Shown: positions 5,159 to 5,291 of the stretch, in pieces
Numbering within the stretch: position 1 is the stretch's first letter
Layout: each line of letters starts with the position of its first letter
NCBI GenBank assembly: GCA_043808565.1
Contig: JAZDEQ010000078.1
Span: 1-5,291 of the forward strand
Direction: 5' to 3'
DNA length: 5,291 nucleotides
From: UBA12403 sp043808565
Lineage (GTDB): Bacteria > Patescibacteriota > Patescibacteriia > UBA9934 > GWF2-40-263
Made by a program: the position numbers and the translations under genes
The notes under the pieces: model-generated
Told to the model about the DNA's origin: nothing
Database searches by the model: none
Seen by the model: the letters and a program-made list of their open reading frames with translations, nothing else

Positions 5159-5291
5159 CTAACGCATTTAAATTCCCAACAAAAACGAGTATTGACAAGA
5201 TTAATCAAGTCGGGAGTTACTAAAAAACACCTTTTCGACGTGACAAAAAATGATTTTTGTTAAAAACATTGAGGATTTAAATGCGTTAGCC
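5157..5291. repeat. 135-bp unit bounded by a perfect 17-bp inverted repeat
   Basis: GGCTAACGCATTTAAAT (5157-5173) and ATTTAAATGCGTTAGCC (5275-5291) are exact reverse complements. The right arm runs to the final base of the window, so the repeat may continue beyond it. Each arm contains the palindrome ATTTAAAT. The interior can pair further (AACAAAAA 5178-5185 with TTTTTGTT 5254-5261). There is no coding frame inside. Miniature transposable element, recombination site or the start of a longer inverted duplication are all compatible. Confidence 0.8.
5241..5262 (+). repeat. Small hairpin inside the 135-bp unit
   Basis: ACAAAAA (5243-5249) pairs with TTTTTGT (5254-5260), extended by a G-T and a T-A pair to nine pairs around the loop ATGA. 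It competes for the same 3' arm with AACAAAAA at 5178-5185, so the unit could adopt two alternative folds. The stem is AT-rich and weak. Confidence 0.45.

Larger units (their letters stand above)
4940..5291. other. 352-bp non-coding region rich in secondary structure
   Basis: No convincing gene lies here on either strand. A 165-codon open frame on the minus strand (5198-4701) overlaps half of Nudix 3, has a biased translation from the hairpin and G/C runs, and shows no family resemblance. The region contains in order a 128-bp inverted-repeat unit, a hairpin of 36 bp, a G-quadruplex motif and a 135-bp unit bounded by a 17-bp inverted repeat. Its composition, with pyrimidine and purine tracts and G runs, is unlike the coding part of the window. 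It may be a non-autonomous mobile element, a structured RNA locus, or the edge of a larger repeat. Confidence 0.7.

Noticed and set aside
4701..5198. Minus-strand open frame of 165 codons
   Set aside because: It overlaps 239 bp of the clear Nudix 3 gene, crosses several hairpins and G/C runs, and its translation is biased with no recognisable domain. It is best explained by the lack of minus-strand stops in the structured region.
5192..5223. TTGACA box as a promoter inside the 135-bp unit
   Set aside because: The -35 is perfect, but no acceptable -10 lies at 16-18 bp; the nearest, TACTAA, is 20 bp away, and no gene follows within the window.

Overview
The window is AT-rich bacterial DNA carrying small, same-strand, tightly packed genes that use the standard bacterial code. 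TGA is a true stop, for example in the ATGA overlap of the toxin-antitoxin pair. None of the nine recognisable start codons has a Shine-Dalgarno sequence, and every one has T at position -1. The gene style (three short Nudix hydrolases, minimal intergenic gaps, a THEP1-type NTPase) suggests an uncultivated small-genome lineage such as Patescibacteria/CPR. That is inference, because no rRNA or marker gene is present.

Layout. Bases 1-126 are the 3' end of an unrecognised gene. It abuts an aldehyde dehydrogenase that has lost about two thirds of its N-terminal sequence (132-575), so the join near 127-132 looks like a rearrangement breakpoint. A ribbon-helix-helix antitoxin and RelE-type toxin pair follows (610-1109). 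Its promoter overlaps the end of the dehydrogenase remnant and a strong hairpin terminator closes it (1107-1135). Next comes a run of genes 3-6 bp apart: Nudix hydrolase, SpoT/MESH1-like HD protein, four-helix membrane protein, second Nudix hydrolase, and a THEP1-like NTPase with a C-terminal SWIM-type zinc motif (1147-3698). After short gaps come a FabG-like short-chain reductase (3736-4476) and a third Nudix hydrolase (4511-4939). The last 350 bp hold no convincing gene but are dense in secondary structure: a 128-bp inverted-repeat unit, a perfect 14-bp palindrome, a 14-bp-stem hairpin, a canonical G-quadruplex motif and a perfect 17-bp inverted repeat ending exactly at the window edge.

Functionally, the central block looks like a nucleotide-handling cassette: three Nudix pyrophosphohydrolases, an HD phosphohydrolase and an NTPase, probably co-transcribed with a small membrane protein. 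Sanitation of damaged nucleotides, alarmone turnover or a stress/defence role are all possible, and the sequence alone does not decide. The most unusual items are the THEP1-SWIM fusion, the HD protein with altered SpoT-type residues, the compact possibly leaderless toxin-antitoxin promoter, and the structured non-coding tail.
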